DNA of 64,000 nucleotides from positions 6,131-70,130 of the forward strand of contig DATCLO010000029.1 in the NCBI GenBank assembly GCA_036563875.1. Reading direction: 5' to 3'. The first letter of the stretch is position 1; the number at the start of each line of letters is the position of its first letter. The notes under the pieces are model-generated. The model saw nothing but the letters and a program-made list of their open reading frames with translations, was not told the DNA's origin and did no database searches. This document shows positions 8,026 through 17,478 of this stretch, in pieces. The position numbers and the translations under genes are program-made. Origin of the DNA: ZC4RG29 sp036563875 (lineage in GTDB: Bacteria > Bacteroidota > Bacteroidia > Cytophagales > Cyclobacteriaceae).

Positions 8026-9936
8026 TCAAGGCGAAACGGGTTCACTGTTCATTGCCTGCATGCCAAAAGGAAGATTCAGCTTTTCCATCATTTCCGAAAA
8101 GCGGGAATCTTTTTGGAGGGATTTGAGGTTGGGATTCCAGGCAATCCATGGTATCCAGCTCATGCGTTTCTCGTAGGCCTGCTCGAGCCAGTAGAAAGCT
8201 TGATCGAGGTCGCCCAGCGCGGCATAGGCTTCCGCGAGCCCCCATGCGTCGTTGCCTCCTGCATTCTTTTTGATTTCCTCAGCAACTCGGATGGCATCGT
8301 TTTGTCGGCCGGCAATGGCATAGGATGTCGGCAGAAGCCATCGCCATCTCGGATGCAATTTGGCTGCCTTTTCATGAACGGCGAGGCCCTCGTCCGTCAT
8401 CCCCTTCGACAGATATGCCGCACCCTGGACAAAAAGGGCGAAATCAGCATCTGGTTCAAAATCCATCACACGGGCGACTTCCGTTAGCGCGAGATCGTTG
8501 TCCCCGGTATACCAATACTGACTCGCCAGGTATCCGGAATACAAGGAAAGGAAGGGGTCAAGTTGTACAGCAAGCTTGCTATGCATCCACATTTTATCGA
8601 GTTCCCCGAAGAGCATATGGTACCACGCGTAGTGAGTATGCGCTGCGGCGAGGCTGGGATTGAGCTCAATAGCACGCCGGAACTCACGATCCGCCAAATC
8701 CCAATCCCATTCATCATAGAGGGCTACAAGCGCAAGGGCGAGGTGAGCCTCTGGCAGACTTTCATCAAGGGAAATCGCCCTGTTTGCCGCCGACTTGGCG
8801 CGGGAATATGCCTGATCAATCGTCGAAGGACTGTGGCCGATAGTGCTGTACCCTATCGCCATACCTGCCCAGGGGAGCGGATCAGCGGGATCTGCGTCGA
8901 TTGCATTCTGCAGGATGGCAATTCCTTTCTCCACTTCCGCGAGGCTGAATTGGTTGATGTGATACATCCCCCGGAGATAGTTACGATACAACTCGGAATC
9001 TACTTCCCTGGCCTTCATCACGTTCCTCGACTCCTCTGCGGTTAGGGAAACCTGAATTTCACGCGCAATATCCTGCACAACCGAACTTTGCAGAGTCAGT
9101 GCCCTGCGAACGTCTTCGTGGTATTCTTTCGCCCACACATGTCGTTCACGGGGAAACACCTCAATCAACTGAAGTTGAATCCGGACACTGTCGCCAGTTC
9201 CATAAACAGAACCCTCAACGATAGCATCTACTCCAAGTTCGCGGGCGATGTCTTGTAATAGCATATCGCGCGAGGGATAGCGAAGGGTTGATGTTCTCGA
9301 AATAACCCTCAGTCCGCTGATGCGCCCCAGCTGGCCAATGAGTGCATCATGTATCCCGCTGACAAAGTAGGTTTGTTCATCGCTGCCCGTAAGGTTGTCC
9401 AACGGAAGCACAGCCAGCGCAACTTGCCGCGGAGGCGCAGGTCGAAAGGCGTAAAACGCAACGAAAGTCATTGCTGCCGCTAATACAACAGCGCCGGCCA
9501 ATATGAAGACCCTCTTTTTTCTGTTTGATGAAACGTCAAGCGGCGCTGTTAAAGGCGGCGCCACGACGCCAACCTCCTGCACGGAAGCTGATGCGTATTT
9601 GCGCGATTCATTCGGTGGAAATCCGAAGTGATCGTGGAAGCACTTCGAAAAGTAGCTGGGACTGCTAAATCCAACACGGTAGGCAATTTCAGCAACCGTG
9701 CCGACGTCGGCTGCGAGCATTTTTCGCGCTTCCTCAAGCCGAATGTCGCGGATGAATTGGCTTACCGACTGCCCTTTCAGTTGTTTGAGTTTTCGGTGAA
9801 GCTGAAAACGGCTGATGGCCACCGCGTCCGACAACTCGGCCACACCAAAGTTCTCGTTCTCGAGGTTTTGTCGTACCGCGTCAGTTAATTTCTTGAGAAA
9901 AGCGGCGTCGCGCGAAAGACCGATTTCATTTTCCAT
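8026..9936 (-). CDS. AraC-type regulator with TolB-like and TPR sensor region
   Basis: Protein of 636 residues, a Bacteroidota one-protein regulator layout. Residues about 10-113 form an AraC/XylS double helix-turn-helix (AISRFQLHRKLK and IAYRVGFSSPSYFSKCFHDHFG). One membrane segment follows near 143-163. Next comes a TolB-like domain (AVLPLDNLTGSDEQTYFVSGIHDALI), known from adenylate-cyclase-like regulators, and then tetratricopeptide repeats from about 300 to 610. The DNA-binding part would be cytoplasmic and the TolB/TPR part outside the inner membrane. It is divergent from the DMT transporter gene (284-bp gap), a possible target, and lies 199 bases upstream of the hydrolase lipoprotein gene on the same strand. 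The ligand is unknown. Confidence 0.88.
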   Translation of the reverse strand: MENEIGLSRDAAFLKKLTDAVRQNLENENFGVAELSDAVAISRFQLHRKLKQLKGQSVSQFIRDIRLEEARKMLAADVGTVAEIAYRVGFSSPSYFSKCFHDHFGFPPNESRKYASASVQEVGVVAPPLTAPLDVSSNRKKRVFILAGAVVLAAAMTFVAFYAFRPAPPRQVALAVLPLDNLTGSDEQTYFVSGIHDALIGQLGRISGLRVISRTSTLRYPSRDMLLQDIARELGVDAIVEGSVYGTGDSVRIQLQLIEVFPRERHVWAKEYHEDVRRALTLQSSVVQDIAREIQVSLTAEESRNVMKAREVDSELYRNYLRGMYHINQFSLAEVEKGIAILQNAIDADPADPLPWAGMAIGYSTIGHSPSTIDQAYSRAKSAANRAISLDESLPEAHLALALVALYDEWDWDLADREFRRAIELNPSLAAAHTHYAWYHMLFGELDKMWMHSKLAVQLDPFLSLYSGYLASQYWYTGDNDLALTEVARVMDFEPDADFALFVQGAAYLSKGMTDEGLAVHEKAAKLHPRWRWLLPTSYAIAGRQNDAIRVAEEIKKNAGGNDAWGLAEAYAALGDLDQAFYWLEQAYEKRMSWIPWIAWNPNLKSLQKDSRFSEMMEKLNLPFGMQAMNSEPVSP

Positions 9937-10220
9937 GACCGTAACAACTGTCTACCACCCATGCAGCCTCCATGGGCAGTACGCACTTATCTTATCTTAC
10001 AATTTATGAAATAGCAGGCGCAATCCCCTAAGAAACTGGCCCCTGTAGACGACCGCATTACAAAAAACCTACCCTTAAACCGGTATTGAACCGGGATGTA
10101 ATGATTTTTCGGGGATTCCAGGTTCGCTAAAAGCAAAACTGATATGCTTGAAATTAATAAAACTGAAACTGTTATAACCACGTATTTATAAAAAGTTTTG
10201 CGTATCTGAATGATTCTATT
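9937..10220. other. Divergent intergenic region, 284 bp
   Basis: AT-rich in the half nearest 10221, with a GTG start for the transporter. I see no convincing promoter pair, repeat or RNA structure. It must hold the promoters of both flanking divergent genes. Confidence 0.4.
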
Positions 10221-11144
10221 GTGAAGAGAGATTTTACCACCCTTGCTGCCTATCTGGCTCTTGCTGCTGTGTGTCTGATATGGGGCACTACCTACCTTGC
10301 TATGAGGGTAGGTGTACAGCACTTTCCACCATTTCTTTTTGCCGTCATCCGCCAGCTGGCCGCAGGCGGATTGCTCCTTACTCTGCTGCTGATAGGTCGC
10401 AAGTCGAAACTGCCATCGTGGAAAGACATCTGGTATCAATCCGTGGCCGGCTTTTTCATGATCTCGCTTGGCAATGGTCTGGTAGCGTGGGCAGAAGTTC
10501 ATATTCCGAGCGGAATTGCTGCAGTAATTTGTTCCCTTGAGCCCATAGTGGTTATCCTCATCAGTCTTGGCATTAACACGGGTGAGAAGCCGAACATCCC
10601 GATCTTCGTCGGCGCCATGCTTGGGTTTGCGGGCATCAGTACAATCTTCGCGGAAGACCTCGCTCAGTTTTCAAACACAGGATACCTGCTCGGCATCGTC
10701 GCAACGTTCGTCGCCATCATCGCGTGGGCTGGTGGAAGCATATGGCTGAAGCACAGAAAGACTCAGACGGACGTATTTATGAATGTCGCCATTCAAATGC
10801 TGTCAGGTGGCATATGGCTGATCCCGTTCACGCTTGCTTTTGATGATTTGTCGGCCGTCACATGGACATTCGACGTTGCATTGCCCATGGTCTACCTGGT
10901 TGTCTTTGGATCCATCGTTGCATTCAGTTGCTACCTGTACGCACTGCGTCACTTGCCGATCATGATCGTGTCGCTATATGCGTACGTGAATCCGATCATT
11001 GCTGTGATCCTGGGATGGTTAATACTGGACGAAAAACTTAACGTTACTATGGGGATTGCGATCGCTCTTACGATTGCCGGAATTTATATCGTCAACCGCG
11101 GTCATCAGCTTCGCGATCAGTGGAAGGCGCAGGTGACATCGTAA
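10221..11144 (+). CDS. EamA/DMT-family permease
   Basis: Inner-membrane protein of 307 residues with about ten hydrophobic segments in two EamA repeats. Seen: VCLIWGTTYLAMRVG in repeat 1, and the repeat-2 end with YAYVNPIIAVILGWLILDE, typical of the drug/metabolite transporter superfamily (amino acid or metabolite exporters). Starts with GTG. The following GNAT gene begins 12 bases after its stop, so the two are probably co-transcribed. The substrate cannot be told from sequence. Confidence 0.9.
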   Translation: MKRDFTTLAAYLALAAVCLIWGTTYLAMRVGVQHFPPFLFAVIRQLAAGGLLLTLLLIGRKSKLPSWKDIWYQSVAGFFMISLGNGLVAWAEVHIPSGIAAVICSLEPIVVILISLGINTGEKPNIPIFVGAMLGFAGISTIFAEDLAQFSNTGYLLGIVATFVAIIAWAGGSIWLKHRKTQTDVFMNVAIQMLSGGIWLIPFTLAFDDLSAVTWTFDVALPMVYLVVFGSIVAFSCYLYALRHLPIMIVSLYAYVNPIIAVILGWLILDEKLNVTMGIAIALTIAGIYIVNRGHQLRDQWKAQVTS

Positions 11145-11156
11145 GCGTTTTAAGGC

Positions 11157-11633
11157 ATGGAACAGTTAAACACAGCGACGGTACAGATAACTGATTTTCG
11201 TCCGGAAGATCAACCCTGGTTTGAAAGTCTGAACCGGGAATGGATCGAGAGGTATTTCCGAATGGAGCCAGTCGATATCGAGATTCTGACGCGACCCGAA
11301 GAGAACATCATAAAACGTGGTGGTGTCATTCTCATGGCTCGTCAACAGGATTTGACTATTGGTACCGTGGCATTACGATTTGTGAAACCGGCTGTTTACG
11401 AATTCACGAAGATGGCGGTCGCACCTGAGTATCGTGGCCGCGGAATCGGCAGGGCTTTGTCGGAAGCGGCCATCGCACGAGCGCGGTCCCTCGGGGCTAC
11501 GAAAATCATCTTGTATTCCGCCAGAATACTAGAGAACGCAATCAATCTCTACCGCGCATTGGGCTTCGTAGAGGTACCTGCAGACGGTCCCTATCGGCGG
11601 AGCGACATCAAGATGGAATTGACACTACATTAA
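11157..11633 (+). CDS. GNAT-family N-acetyltransferase
   Basis: 158 residues. The acetyl-CoA pyrophosphate loop is seen as VAPEYRGRGIGRALSE (about residues 90-105), followed by the family-typical LYRALGFVEVP near the C-terminus. Acceptor unknown. It lies 12 bases after the permease and 22 bases before the PLP decarboxylase, suggesting a three-gene transcript that modifies and exports a small amine or amino acid (inference). Confidence 0.85.
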   Translation: MEQLNTATVQITDFRPEDQPWFESLNREWIERYFRMEPVDIEILTRPEENIIKRGGVILMARQQDLTIGTVALRFVKPAVYEFTKMAVAPEYRGRGIGRALSEAAIARARSLGATKIILYSARILENAINLYRALGFVEVPADGPYRRSDIKMELTLH

Positions 11634-11655
11634 CAACCTGCATAACCCCATTAGA

Positions 11656-13110
11656 ATGAAACAACAACGCACCGTTAGCAACGGGCAGGATCCAAGTGCA
11701 TTAAACATGCCTGACGGCACGCTGCTTCGTGACAAGATGCTTACACCTCACCTGCTTGCCCTGGCATGCACCACCGCGGCGACACAACTAGAGCGGCAAC
11801 GCGATCTTCATCCAGGCGTCCTGGTAAGCGATCTGCCGCTTCAGGATCTTCCTGAAGAAGGAACAGGAGCAGAATCAGTGTTAAATCTTTTTGTCGAGCG
11901 ATATGCAGGGCAAATCTCCAACTCCGCAGGTCCGCGTTACTTTGGATTTGTCACCGGCGGAAGTACACCCGCGTCCGTCATTGGTGATTGGATGGTAAGC
12001 ACACTCGATCAGAATCCTTTCGGCAGCACAGATTCTATTGCTCCACAGATCGAGCGACAAGCCATACACTACCTCAAGCAGCTTCTCAACATCGACGAAG
12101 CATACTTCGGATCTTTCGTCACCGGAGCAACCATGTCCAACTTTGTCGGGATGGCAACCGCGCGGCAATGGATTGGAGAACAGCGTGGTTACGATTACAG
12201 CGTTGAAGGCATCACAGGCGCTGAACCCATCCAGGTACTGAGCGGATCGGCACACTCCAGTATTTATAAGGTACTCTCCATGGCAGGCATGGGTCGTAAG
12301 GCAGTAGTTAAGATCAAGAACCTCCCTGGTCGCGAAGCAATGGACGTTTCTGACCTGGAACGTCATCTGCAACGTGCCAACGGACCGGTCATTGTCTCAG
12401 CAAGCGCCGGAACCGTCAACACAGTTGATTTCGACGACCTCGAAGCCATAGGCAGGCTTAAGGAACGATACAACTTCTGGATGCACGTTGATGGAGCTTT
12501 TGGTGGCTTTGCGGGTTGTTCGCCGCGATACGCGCACCTCACGCAAGGCATCAACTATGCGGATAGCATAACTGTCGATGCGCACAAGTGGCTGAACGTT
12601 CCGTACGATTCCGCCATGCACTTTACAAGGCATCAAATCCTGCAGGGAAAGGTCTTTCAGAATCAGGCCGCATACCTGGGTGGTGACCAATTGAGTCCTG
12701 ACTTTCTGCATTACACGCCGGAAAATTCACGACGCTTCCGTGCACTGCCTGCATGGTTTAGCCTTCTCGCATACGGTCGCTCCGGTTATGCTGAGATCGT
12801 GGAGCGCAACTGTGCGCTCGCAAGCCTGCTGGGCGAATACATCGAACGCTCCCAACATTTCAGGCTCCTTGCGCCGGTCCGCATGAATGTAGTCTGCTTT
12901 ACCTTGAAGGGAGACCCTACGCAGGCTGCTGTGCATGAGCTTATGAATGCGGTGCGAGACGACGGGCGGGCGTATTTCTCCCCCACTGTCTATGAAGGCG
13001 TTCCTGCCTTGCGCGCTGCAGTATCCAACTGGCAGACGGAGGAAAGGGATATCCAGATAGCTTTTGAGGCTCTCGAAGAACTCGCGACCCGTAGCGCGGT
13101 GACCTTGTAA
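11656..13110 (+). CDS. PLP-dependent group II decarboxylase family protein
   Basis: 484 residues, the usual length for bacterial aromatic-L-amino-acid/glutamate-type decarboxylases. Seen: SFVTGATMSN (phosphate-binding region), HVDGAFGGF (Asp279 for the pyridine nitrogen) and the Schiff-base lysine in TVDAHKWLN (Lys311). Catalyses alpha-decarboxylation or a related reaction of an amino acid; the substrate cannot be assigned. The upstream transporter and GNAT may handle its product. Confidence 0.87.
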   Translation: MKQQRTVSNGQDPSALNMPDGTLLRDKMLTPHLLALACTTAATQLERQRDLHPGVLVSDLPLQDLPEEGTGAESVLNLFVERYAGQISNSAGPRYFGFVTGGSTPASVIGDWMVSTLDQNPFGSTDSIAPQIERQAIHYLKQLLNIDEAYFGSFVTGATMSNFVGMATARQWIGEQRGYDYSVEGITGAEPIQVLSGSAHSSIYKVLSMAGMGRKAVVKIKNLPGREAMDVSDLERHLQRANGPVIVSASAGTVNTVDFDDLEAIGRLKERYNFWMHVDGAFGGFAGCSPRYAHLTQGINYADSITVDAHKWLNVPYDSAMHFTRHQILQGKVFQNQAAYLGGDQLSPDFLHYTPENSRRFRALPAWFSLLAYGRSGYAEIVERNCALASLLGEYIERSQHFRLLAPVRMNVVCFTLKGDPTQAAVHELMNAVRDDGRAYFSPTVYEGVPALRAAVSNWQTEERDIQIAFEALEELATRSAVTL

Positions 13111-13183
13111 TCCGAAAACGCAAGTTTTTCGTGTGCTTGTGAATACTTAAAAATATCTTTGCCAACCCCACCGATTTAGAACA

Positions 13184-14257
13184 ATGCAAGTCATGACCAC
13201 ATCGATTCCTGTTGAAAGGACCAAACAATCCAGGATAAGCGAAACCGATTTCAACAATCTCGAATTCGGAAAGTATATCTCTGACCACATGCTCGTTGCC
13301 TCTTATGACAACGGCCGATGGAATGAGATGAAGGTGGTGCCCTACGGACCGGTGGCCATGACTCCTGCGATACTTGCTTTGCATTACGGACAGTCGGTGT
13401 TCGAAGGACTAAAGGCCTTTCGCAACAATGCGGGCGACATCAGCGTATTTCGCGCGGCGCGGCACAGTCAGCGACTGAACAAGTCGCTCGAGCGGATGTG
13501 TATGCCAACTGTGAGCGAGGAAATGTTCATTCAGGGAATCCATGCTCTCCTGGAGGTCGACCAGGAATGGGTACCCTCCTCTCCCGCTTCCCTTTACATC
13601 CGTCCGGTGGTCTTCGCCACCGAGTCGCGATTCGGGGTTAAGGTTTCCGATGAGTACTTGTTTGTAATCATGACAAGCCCCGTCGGACCGTACTTCAGCA
13701 AGCCGCTGCGTGTGAAAGTGGAAGATCATTTCGTTCGTGCCGCAGAAGGAGGGACGGGATATGCGAAATGTGCCGGCAACTATGGTGGAGCGTTCTACCC
13801 GACCATGCTTGCGCGCGATCAGGGCTTTGATCAGGTACTTTGGACCGACGCGCGCAACCACGAGTATATTGATGAAGCCGGGGTGATGAATGTGATGTTC
13901 GTTGCCGACGGTAAGCTGATTACACCTTCCCTGAGCTCTGCTATACTTGACGGCGTGACGCGCGACTCCATTCTCCAGCTTGCGCCAACGATGGGGATGC
14001 CCATAGAGGAACGTAGAATATCCGTTGAAGAGATAAAGCGCGGTTTGGAACGCGGCACCATTACAGAAGCTTTTGGTGCAGGAACTGCAGCGGTGGTATC
14101 ACCTATTGCAACGATTACTATTAAAGGTGTCGACTACCAGCTGCCCGAGCCTGGGCCCGACAGCTTCCAGCAACGCGTCAAACGAAAACTGAACGACATT
14201 CGAATGGGTGTTGAGCCGGATATATTCGGATGGAACTACATCATCCGCCAGTCGTGA
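13184..14257 (+). CDS. ilvE: Branched-chain-amino-acid aminotransferase, long type
   Basis: Fold-type IV PLP aminotransferase of 357 residues, reversible transfer between Leu/Ile/Val and 2-oxoglutarate. PLP lysine Lys195 in GYAKCAGNYGG; QSVFEGLKAFR and the C-terminal EAFGAGTAAVVSPI are typical of the longer, eukaryote-like BCAT group. An ATG nine bases downstream (13193) is an equally good start. A second, shorter class IV aminotransferase (27901-28788) heads the ilv operon, so the genome has two candidates from different branches; this one stands apart from the attenuated operon. Confidence 0.9.
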   Translation: MQVMTTSIPVERTKQSRISETDFNNLEFGKYISDHMLVASYDNGRWNEMKVVPYGPVAMTPAILALHYGQSVFEGLKAFRNNAGDISVFRAARHSQRLNKSLERMCMPTVSEEMFIQGIHALLEVDQEWVPSSPASLYIRPVVFATESRFGVKVSDEYLFVIMTSPVGPYFSKPLRVKVEDHFVRAAEGGTGYAKCAGNYGGAFYPTMLARDQGFDQVLWTDARNHEYIDEAGVMNVMFVADGKLITPSLSSAILDGVTRDSILQLAPTMGMPIEERRISVEEIKRGLERGTITEAFGAGTAAVVSPIATITIKGVDYQLPEPGPDSFQQRVKRKLNDIRMGVEPDIFGWNYIIRQS

Positions 14258-14279
14258 CGCAGTCAAGTGTCATTGTTGA

Positions 14280-15302
14280 ATGTCCCTGGAAAATCATGAT
14301 GCCTTGAGAGCCGTTCGATTCAAAAATCCGCAGGAACCCCTGATCATAGTCCCCATTAAGAAGCCACGTCCCGTGAAGGACCAGGTGCTGGTGCGTCTCC
14401 ACAATGCAGCACTGAATCATCGGGACATTTGGATCATTCGCGAACAAAAAGAGTCTTTCCCGGAAGGTATCACACTAGGCTCTGATGGGTCTGGTGTCAT
14501 CGAGGCGACTGGTGAAGATGTGGATCCGATGTATATCGGCCTCAATGTGGTGATCAATCCGAGTCACGAATGGGGCAACAATCCCTTCGTACAGGGTAAT
14601 TCATTTAAGATACTTGGATTTCCCGATCACGGCACGTTCTCAGACTACATCATTGTTCCGAAACAGTATGTATTTGAGAAACCCGATCATCTCGACTTTG
14701 CGGAGTCAGCAGCTGTACCGCTTTCGGGACTTACTGCTTACCGCGCATTGTTCTCGCGCGCGAGACTTCGGGCGAATGAAACAGTACTCATCACCGGCAT
14801 CGGGGGTGCCGTTGCACTTTGGGCACTCCAATTCGCCGTAACCTACAAAGCGAGGGTGTACGTTACTTCAGGTTCAGATGAGAAGCTGGAAAAGGCAAAA
14901 GAACTGGGAGCATTGGGCGCGTACAACTATAGATCCGACGACTGGGCAGAGCGTGCTGAGCGCGACAGCGGAGGCTTCGACATTATCATTGACAGCGCGG
15001 GCGGCTCACAGTTCAATAAGCTCGTTGAGATCGCCAAGCCCGGCGGCCGGATCGTAAACTACGGTCGCACCGCGGGAACGATCACCGATATAAACACCCG
15101 CCAGTTTTACTGGAAGCAGCTGTCGCTATTGGGAAGCACCATGGGAACGCGTGATGAATTTCTTACCATGCTTGAATTTGTAGAAGGCCACAAACTCAAG
15201 CCGGTCGTCGACAGCGTCTTCCCGCTTGAACAAATACAGGACGCAGTCGCGCGCATGGAATCCGGAAAGCAGTTCGGAAAAATCTTGCTCTCCATACGCT
15301 GA
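14280..15302 (+). CDS. Zinc-independent MDR-family (quinone oxidoreductase-like) dehydrogenase
   Basis: 340 residues, medium-chain dehydrogenase/reductase fold. N-terminal GroES-like part with LNHRDIWI, and NAD(P)-binding part with ETVLITGIGGAVALWALQ. The canonical catalytic zinc Cys (GxCxSD) is absent, as in quinone oxidoreductase and enoyl-reductase members. It starts 22 bases after the aminotransferase stop. It probably reduces a small carbonyl or quinone with NADPH; the substrate is unknown. Confidence 0.82.
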   Translation: MSLENHDALRAVRFKNPQEPLIIVPIKKPRPVKDQVLVRLHNAALNHRDIWIIREQKESFPEGITLGSDGSGVIEATGEDVDPMYIGLNVVINPSHEWGNNPFVQGNSFKILGFPDHGTFSDYIIVPKQYVFEKPDHLDFAESAAVPLSGLTAYRALFSRARLRANETVLITGIGGAVALWALQFAVTYKARVYVTSGSDEKLEKAKELGALGAYNYRSDDWAERAERDSGGFDIIIDSAGGSQFNKLVEIAKPGGRIVNYGRTAGTITDINTRQFYWKQLSLLGSTMGTRDEFLTMLEFVEGHKLKPVVDSVFPLEQIQDAVARMESGKQFGKILLSIR

Positions 15303-15347
15303 CATCGCGAAGCACCCTGGGAAATCCACGCAAACTCTACCTGGAAC

Positions 15348-15746
15348 ATGAATATTGAATATCGGAATGATTATCCGTTGAATGCGTCGCAGTTTATCGA
15401 CATTCTCCGTCGGTCAACACTCGGCCAACGAAGGCCCATCGACAATCCTGAGCGGATAGAAAAAATGCTTAGGCATGCGAATGTGTTGATCACAGCGTGG
15501 GATGGTGATAAACTCGTCGGTGTATCGAGAGCGCTTACTGATTTTTCATTCTGTTGTTATCTGTCGGATCTCGCCGTTGATGAAGCATACCAACGCCGTG
15601 GCATCGGCAAACGCCTTATCGAAGAAACGCAAAGAGCGGCGGGCCACGATGCAAAGCTAATCCTGCTTGCTGCTCCCGCTGCTGTGGACTATTATCCGAA
15701 AGTGGGGTTACAAAAATTTGCTCACTGTTATATCTCGGTAGGATGA
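15348..15746 (+). CDS. GNAT-family N-acetyltransferase
   Basis: 132 residues. Acetyl-CoA loop seen in LAVDEAYQRRGIGKRLIEE. The C-terminus KVGLQKFAHCYISVG is typical of small GNATs. Its stop overlaps the start of the next acetyltransferase by four bases (ATGA), implying translational coupling. Acceptor unknown. Confidence 0.8.
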   Translation: MNIEYRNDYPLNASQFIDILRRSTLGQRRPIDNPERIEKMLRHANVLITAWDGDKLVGVSRALTDFSFCCYLSDLAVDEAYQRRGIGKRLIEETQRAAGHDAKLILLAAPAAVDYYPKVGLQKFAHCYISVG

Positions 15747-16198
15747 GTGACATATTATACCGCAAGTACACGATCAGCACAGACAAGTCGAGGCTCGATG
15801 TCGGCTACATCCATCGCTACATTTCGGATAAATCGTACTGGGCCAGACATATACCCGTAACTGTAATCCACACCTGTATCGAGAATTCGTTCTGCGTTGG
15901 AGCGTACCATGGGGAACAACAAGTGGGTTTTGGCAGGCTGATTACGGACTACGCCACATTCGGATACCTGGCTGACATTTTCGTTGACGAAGCGCATCGC
16001 GGTCGCGGCATTTCAAAGCAGATGGTATCGCTGATAATGTCGCAGCCCTTTGTCGCGGGATTGAGGCGCATGATGCTGGCAACTCGGGATGCTCACGGAC
16101 TTTACGCCCGATCCGGGTTCACTGCGCTGAAAAATCCCGACTCGTTCATGGAAGTACATCGACCTGACATTTATGCTCAACATAAAGAACATGGATAA
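15743..16198 (+). CDS. GNAT-family N-acetyltransferase
   Basis: 151 residues, coupled to the preceding acetyltransferase by an ATGA overlap. Acetyl-CoA loop in FVDEAHRGRGISKQMVS, and the C-terminal LYARSGFTALKNPDSFMEVHRPDIY matches a common family of GNATs of unknown substrate. The two neighbours are similar in type but not close copies. Confidence 0.82.
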   Translation: MSDILYRKYTISTDKSRLDVGYIHRYISDKSYWARHIPVTVIHTCIENSFCVGAYHGEQQVGFGRLITDYATFGYLADIFVDEAHRGRGISKQMVSLIMSQPFVAGLRRMMLATRDAHGLYARSGFTALKNPDSFMEVHRPDIYAQHKEHG

Positions 16199-16835
16199 TT
16201 TGCAGAAGACGGACCGCACGACGATCACGCGGTTGCCCAAACGTGGCAGTTACGATCGGAATACGATTTACTCGATTCTCGATGAGGCATTGTTTTGTAC
16301 ACTGGCCTATGTGCACGAAGGTCAGCCATTTCAAATCCCGACCGGCTTTTGTCGCATAGGCGACCGGTTGTACATCCACGGTTCAGTGGGGAGTTCATAC
16401 ATGCGGATTCTGGATACAAACAAGCCGTTGACGTGTATATCGGTCACACTCATGGACGGAATTGTACTCGCCCGTTCAGCCATGCATCATTCGGTTAACT
16501 ATCGATCCGTGGTACTCTTCAGTCATCCCGAACGCGTTCATAACGACGACGAACTATATAAGTCGCTGGAAGAATTTACCAACAAGATGCAGCCAGGCAG
16601 ATGGGATGATGTTCGGAAACCTACTGCCAACGAGTGGAAGGCTACGATGGTGATTGCATTTGCGATTAACGAAGCGTCAGCCAAGTTGCGCACCGGCGGA
16701 CCGGTCGACGATGAAGAAGACTACGCCTCCGACGTTTGGGCTGGCGTTGTACCTTTACGCCTTCAACGATTGGAGCCGCAACCCGATGAGCGGCTTCGGG
16801 CGGGGATTCCGTTACCCGACTACCTTCGGGGGTAA
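16191..16835 (+). CDS. Pyridoxamine 5'-phosphate oxidase-like flavin-binding protein
   Basis: 214 residues, split-barrel flavin-binding fold of the PPOX-like superfamily (TLAYVHEGQPFQIPTGFCRIGDRLYIHGS...). Members usually bind FMN or F420/heme-like ligands, and their reaction is often unknown. Start placed at ATG 16191, which overlaps the GNAT stop by eight bases; an in-frame ATG 18 bases earlier (16173) is also possible. Probably translated with the two GNAT genes. Confidence 0.8.
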   Translation: MDNLQKTDRTTITRLPKRGSYDRNTIYSILDEALFCTLAYVHEGQPFQIPTGFCRIGDRLYIHGSVGSSYMRILDTNKPLTCISVTLMDGIVLARSAMHHSVNYRSVVLFSHPERVHNDDELYKSLEEFTNKMQPGRWDDVRKPTANEWKATMVIAFAINEASAKLRTGGPVDDEEDYASDVWAGVVPLRLQRLEPQPDERLRAGIPLPDYLRG

Positions 16836-16889
16836 TGGGTCCTATCAAAGACTATTTTGCTGAATAGGTCTTAGAGGGTATATTGACGC

Positions 16890-17294
16890 ATGGAAAAACA
16901 AACCCGCAGAAAATTTGTAGCTACCGTGGTCGGCGCAGGCGTCGTCGCCGCGGCGCAATCTGAACCCACAATCAAAAAGAATAAGAAAATGCTTGCCCAT
17001 CACGTGTTCTTCTGGCTGAAGAACCCCAATTCAAAGGAAGATCGCGATAAACTCATAGCGGGATTGAAAACGTTGGAGAAAATTGAAACCGTTAAGAGTC
17101 TTCGCATTGGTGTTCCTGCCAGCACCGAGAAACGCGATGTCGTCGACAACAGCTTCAGTGTATCTGAACTGATGTTCTTCGACGATGTAGAAGGCCAGAA
17201 CGCGTACCAGGTACATCCCATTCATAAAAAGTTCGTCGAAGACTGCTCACATCTTTGGGAGAGAGTGGTTGTGTATGATGCGATGGACATCTAG
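16890..17294 (+). CDS. Exported Dabb (stress-responsive A/B barrel) protein
   Basis: 134 residues. The N-terminus MEKQTRRKFVATVVGAGVVAAAQ looks like a Tat signal (twin Arg plus hydrophobic stretch). From residue about 32 a Dabb dimeric ferredoxin-like domain follows: LAHHVFFWLKN, and VSELMFFDDVEGQNAYQVHPIHKKFV. Dabb proteins are small barrels related to monooxygenases and cyclases. A Tat-exported Dabb protein would be periplasmic; the function is unknown. Confidence 0.8.
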   Translation: MEKQTRRKFVATVVGAGVVAAAQSEPTIKKNKKMLAHHVFFWLKNPNSKEDRDKLIAGLKTLEKIETVKSLRIGVPASTEKRDVVDNSFSVSELMFFDDVEGQNAYQVHPIHKKFVEDCSHLWERVVVYDAMDI

Positions 17295-17340
17295 GTGTAC
17301 ACGTGTTTACGTGTTTAAGTGCGCACGTGTTTACGTTGGT
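17295..17340. repeat. Degenerate ACGTGTTTA short tandem repeat
   Basis: Directly after the Dabb gene, the element CACGTGTTTACG or close variants occurs about three times in 46 bases. No coding potential. It resembles other slippage-type intergenic repeats in this window (51635-51673). Confidence 0.6.
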
Positions 17341-17478
17341 TTCGTGTGTTGACTGAACAAACTTCCTGACCTTTTACCGCGCTCTAACACCCCCGTATAC
17401 CCTTCATGCCTGTAATTCGTTATTAATCCGTATGAGGATTTCTCCTTATCGTGCGGTTAGTAACTTTGTTCTTCAATC

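Noticed and set aside
9987..10502. 171-residue minus-strand frame across the divergent intergenic region
   Set aside because: It overlaps the well-supported DMT permease start, has no recognisable domain and its N-terminal half lies antisense to permease codons.
16654..16863. Plus-strand 69-residue frame over the end of the PPOX-like gene
   Set aside because: Fully inside another gene in a different frame, with no domain features.
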